Of a stretch of DNA of 5,230 bases, positions 3,690 through 5,230 are shown piece after piece (position 1 is the first letter of the stretch; each line of letters opens with the position of its first letter). Both the position numbers and the translations under genes were made by a program. The notes under the pieces are model-generated. The model was not told the DNA's origin and ran no database searches. It saw only the letters and a list, made by a program, of their open reading frames with translations. The stretch is from JAUWBF01 sp043815125 (GTDB lineage: Bacteria; Verrucomicrobiota; Verrucomicrobiia; Opitutales; Opitutaceae), in assembly GCA_043815125.1 (NCBI GenBank), contig JBDRJH010000343.1:1-5230 (forward strand). The letters run 5' to 3'.

Positions 3690-5230
3690 TCACGGCCTTA
3701 TCCCTCCCCGTCTCCCCTTCGTAACCGACGCGGCGTGTTGCGCCATTGCCTGATGGGATCGGGCGCGCTGGGCCGCTGCCAGCGCTTGGCGCTGCCGCTT
3801 CGCCACATCGCTTAGCTTAAGCGACATCGCCAGCTCGCGGTCGCCCGGATTGTGGAGATTGGCGCGCAGGCCGGCGCGGTCGGGCGTGAAAATCAGGGCA
3901 CGCCGCCGACCGCGCGATATGCTCACATACCATTGTTTTTGATTCGTCGCGGCGCGGTTGGCCGCGTCCGCGAGCAAGACCGTGTCCACGGTTTTTCCCT
4001 GCGAAGCGTAGGACGTGACCGCGTAGCCCCTTGTGAAAAGCCGTTGCTCCGGCGAGAGGGTTTTGCGCCCGCCCTTGTCGTCCTCGACCACCAGCCGGGC
4101 GTCCGCTTCGATGCGAACCACGGTGACGAGTTCGCCATTGTTCAGGCGCGAGCCCTCGGCGGAGCGCCCGTTGAACTTGAGTTGCAGCCGGTCGCCCGGC
4201 GACAAGTCCAACTCGACGGGTCGTGTGACCACTACGCGATCCGCATAGCGGAAACTGAACTCCGAGCGCCGACCCTCTTTCACGAGCACCAGACCATGCT
4301 CATTCGCTCCGGCAACCTCGCAGGTATCACCGGCGCGGAATCGTCCGTAGCGGCGTAGGAACTGCACCCGTTGCCCCGGCTGGTAAAATCGCGCATCGCG
4401 CTTTTGCGCCTCCGTCCAGTCCAAGGCTTCCAGGGCCGTCACCGTTTTCCCCGGCCCGAGCGATCCCGCCGCCGCCAAGCCTTGTCGGATTGCCTCGTTA
4501 ATGGCGCGGACTTCCTCACGGGTTTGGGCTACCACCAGCACGTTTTCCTTCCGCGTGCGCGCAGCGAGGTATTCCGCCGCCACGGCCTCGCGCAATTCAT
4601 CCGCCGCCAATTCGCGTATCCATCCGAGCGCATCCAGTCGCTCCAGCGAATCCAACGTCTTTCCGATCGCGGCTTTTTTCACGGCTGCGCGATATGCGCG
4701 AATTTCCGCGCGATCCTGCCGCGTTTTGCCCGCCTTCGGATCTTGCCGACGGATCTTCCGAATTTCGATGGGCCGCAGGCCGGAGTGCTTTTCGATGGCC
4801 TTGAGCGCATCGGAGGCCGTGACCGCGCCATGCTGACGAGTATCGCCAGAGAGGATCAATCGGCCGGCGTGCTCTCTGGTGAGACGTATCACGTCCCGCA
4901 GCTCGCGCCCGCCAAGCTGGCCGGCCTCGTCCACGATCACGACCGCGCCGCGTGGTAATGCGCCGACGGCAAGAGTCCGCGACACGGTTTCCGCCGGCAG
5001 GCCGTCCCGGCGCAGGTCTTCGACCTGCTGCCGTTGCGGAGCCAGGACAACCACCGGCTTACCGACCATCGACATGCCGCGCTCGACTTCCTTGAGCGTG
5101 AAACTTTTTCCGGTGCCCGCACCGCCCCGGAACAACGTGATGAAATCCCGGCTCCCAAAAATTTGCCGAACCGCCGTCGCCTGTTCGCCGTTCAATTCCG
5201 GCACCGGTTCAAAGTCCGGGTTGAACGCCT
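3690..5230 (-). CDS. MobF/TraI-type relaxase, RecD-like helicase portion (N-terminus beyond window)
   Basis: The frame is open to the window edge; eight codons (A-F-N-P-D-F-E-P) precede the GTG at 5204, so that GTG need not be a start. Counting from it, superfamily 1 helicase motifs follow in order: Walker A G-G-A-G-T-G-K-S at 27-34, motif II V-V-I-V-D-E-A-G-Q at 88-96, motif III L-I-L-S-G-D-T-R-Q-H at 116-125, a linker with SH3-like strands (about 275-380), motif V Y-A-V-T-S-Y-A-S-Q-G-K-T at 394-405 and motif VI Q-W-Y-V-S-I-S-R-G-R at 424-433. The T-S-Y-A-S-Q-G-K-T and Y-V-S-I-S-R-G-R forms are typical of TraI/TrwC helicases, which unwind plasmid DNA after nicking at oriT. The N-terminal TrwC nicking domain is not in the window, so a stand-alone RecD-like or AAA_30 helicase is still possible. 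The basic, Gln/Ala-rich tail (about 468-504) is probably disordered. It is the first visible gene of the operon. Confidence 0.88.
   Translation of the reverse strand, partial: AFNPDFEPVPELNGEQATAVRQIFGSRDFITLFRGGAGTGKSFTLKEVERGMSMVGKPVVVLAPQRQQVEDLRRDGLPAETVSRTLAVGALPRGAVVIVDEAGQLGGRELRDVIRLTREHAGRLILSGDTRQHGAVTASDALKAIEKHSGLRPIEIRKIRRQDPKAGKTRQDRAEIRAYRAAVKKAAIGKTLDSLERLDALGWIRELAADELREAVAAEYLAARTRKENVLVVAQTREEVRAINEAIRQGLAAAGSLGPGKTVTALEALDWTEAQKRDARFYQPGQRVQFLRRYGRFRAGDTCEVAGANEHGLVLVKEGRRSEFSFRYADRVVVTRPVELDLSPGDRLQLKFNGRSAEGSRLNNGELVTVVRIEADARLVVEDDKGGRKTLSPEQRLFTRGYAVTSYASQGKTVDTVLLADAANRAATNQKQWYVSISRGRRRALIFTPDRAGLRANLHNPGDRELAMSLKLSDVAKRQRQALAAAQRARSHQAMAQHAASVTKGRRGGIRP

Noticed and set aside
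4371..4958. 195-codon open frame on the plus strand
   Set aside because: It is antisense to conserved helicase motifs and has no domain of its own.
5202..5204. GTG start for the helicase
   Set aside because: The frame is open upstream to the edge with acceptable coding sequence, no ribosome binding site is seen, and the family is usually fused to an N-terminal relaxase domain.
1..5230. CRISPR array, tRNA, rRNA or complete insertion sequence
   Set aside because: No regularly spaced repeats, cloverleaf-like segments, conserved rRNA sequence or transposase gene were seen on either strand.

Overview
The window carries two unrelated blocks, both read on the minus strand, that meet near position 985. 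The right block (about 990-5230) is part of a conjugative or mobilisable element (plasmid or ICE). In transcription order it holds the helicase part of a probable MobF/TraI-type relaxase (open at the right edge), a small excisionase/MerR-like DNA-binding protein, an unrecognised 137-residue protein, a compact VirD4/TraD-type coupling ATPase with two N-terminal membrane helices, and the first ~110 residues of a ClpA/ClpB-type AAA+ ATPase. The spacing (14-107 bp gaps, and a 7-nt stop-to-start step between the last two genes) suggests one operon for DNA processing and transfer.

The left block (1 to about 985) holds a gene for a 4Fe-4S protein of the epoxyqueuosine-reductase-like (COG1600/QueG-related) group, cut off at its C-terminus by the window edge. 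It is visibly richer in G+C: 43/60 in the line at 481-540 against 37/60 in the line at 1921-1980, counted by hand. In-frame inside this gene lies a 122-bp palindromic element with perfect 25-bp inverted termini. It adds about 41 low-complexity residues and looks like a REP/MITE-type insertion tolerated in a loop.

The AAA+ gene loses its family sequence just after a Gly-Leu-Leu-Gly-Arg stretch, before any Walker B motif, and runs out of frame into the left block. The junction is therefore either a real recombination or deletion boundary of the mobile element or an assembly chimera; the sequence alone cannot decide.

The host is not certain. A G+C-rich genome, weak or absent Shine-Dalgarno sequences before several genes, the style of the palindrome, and the MobF/coupling-protein arrangement fit the Planctomycetes-Verrucomicrobia group, but this is inference from general resemblance. 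No rRNA, tRNA, CRISPR array or complete insertion sequence was seen.
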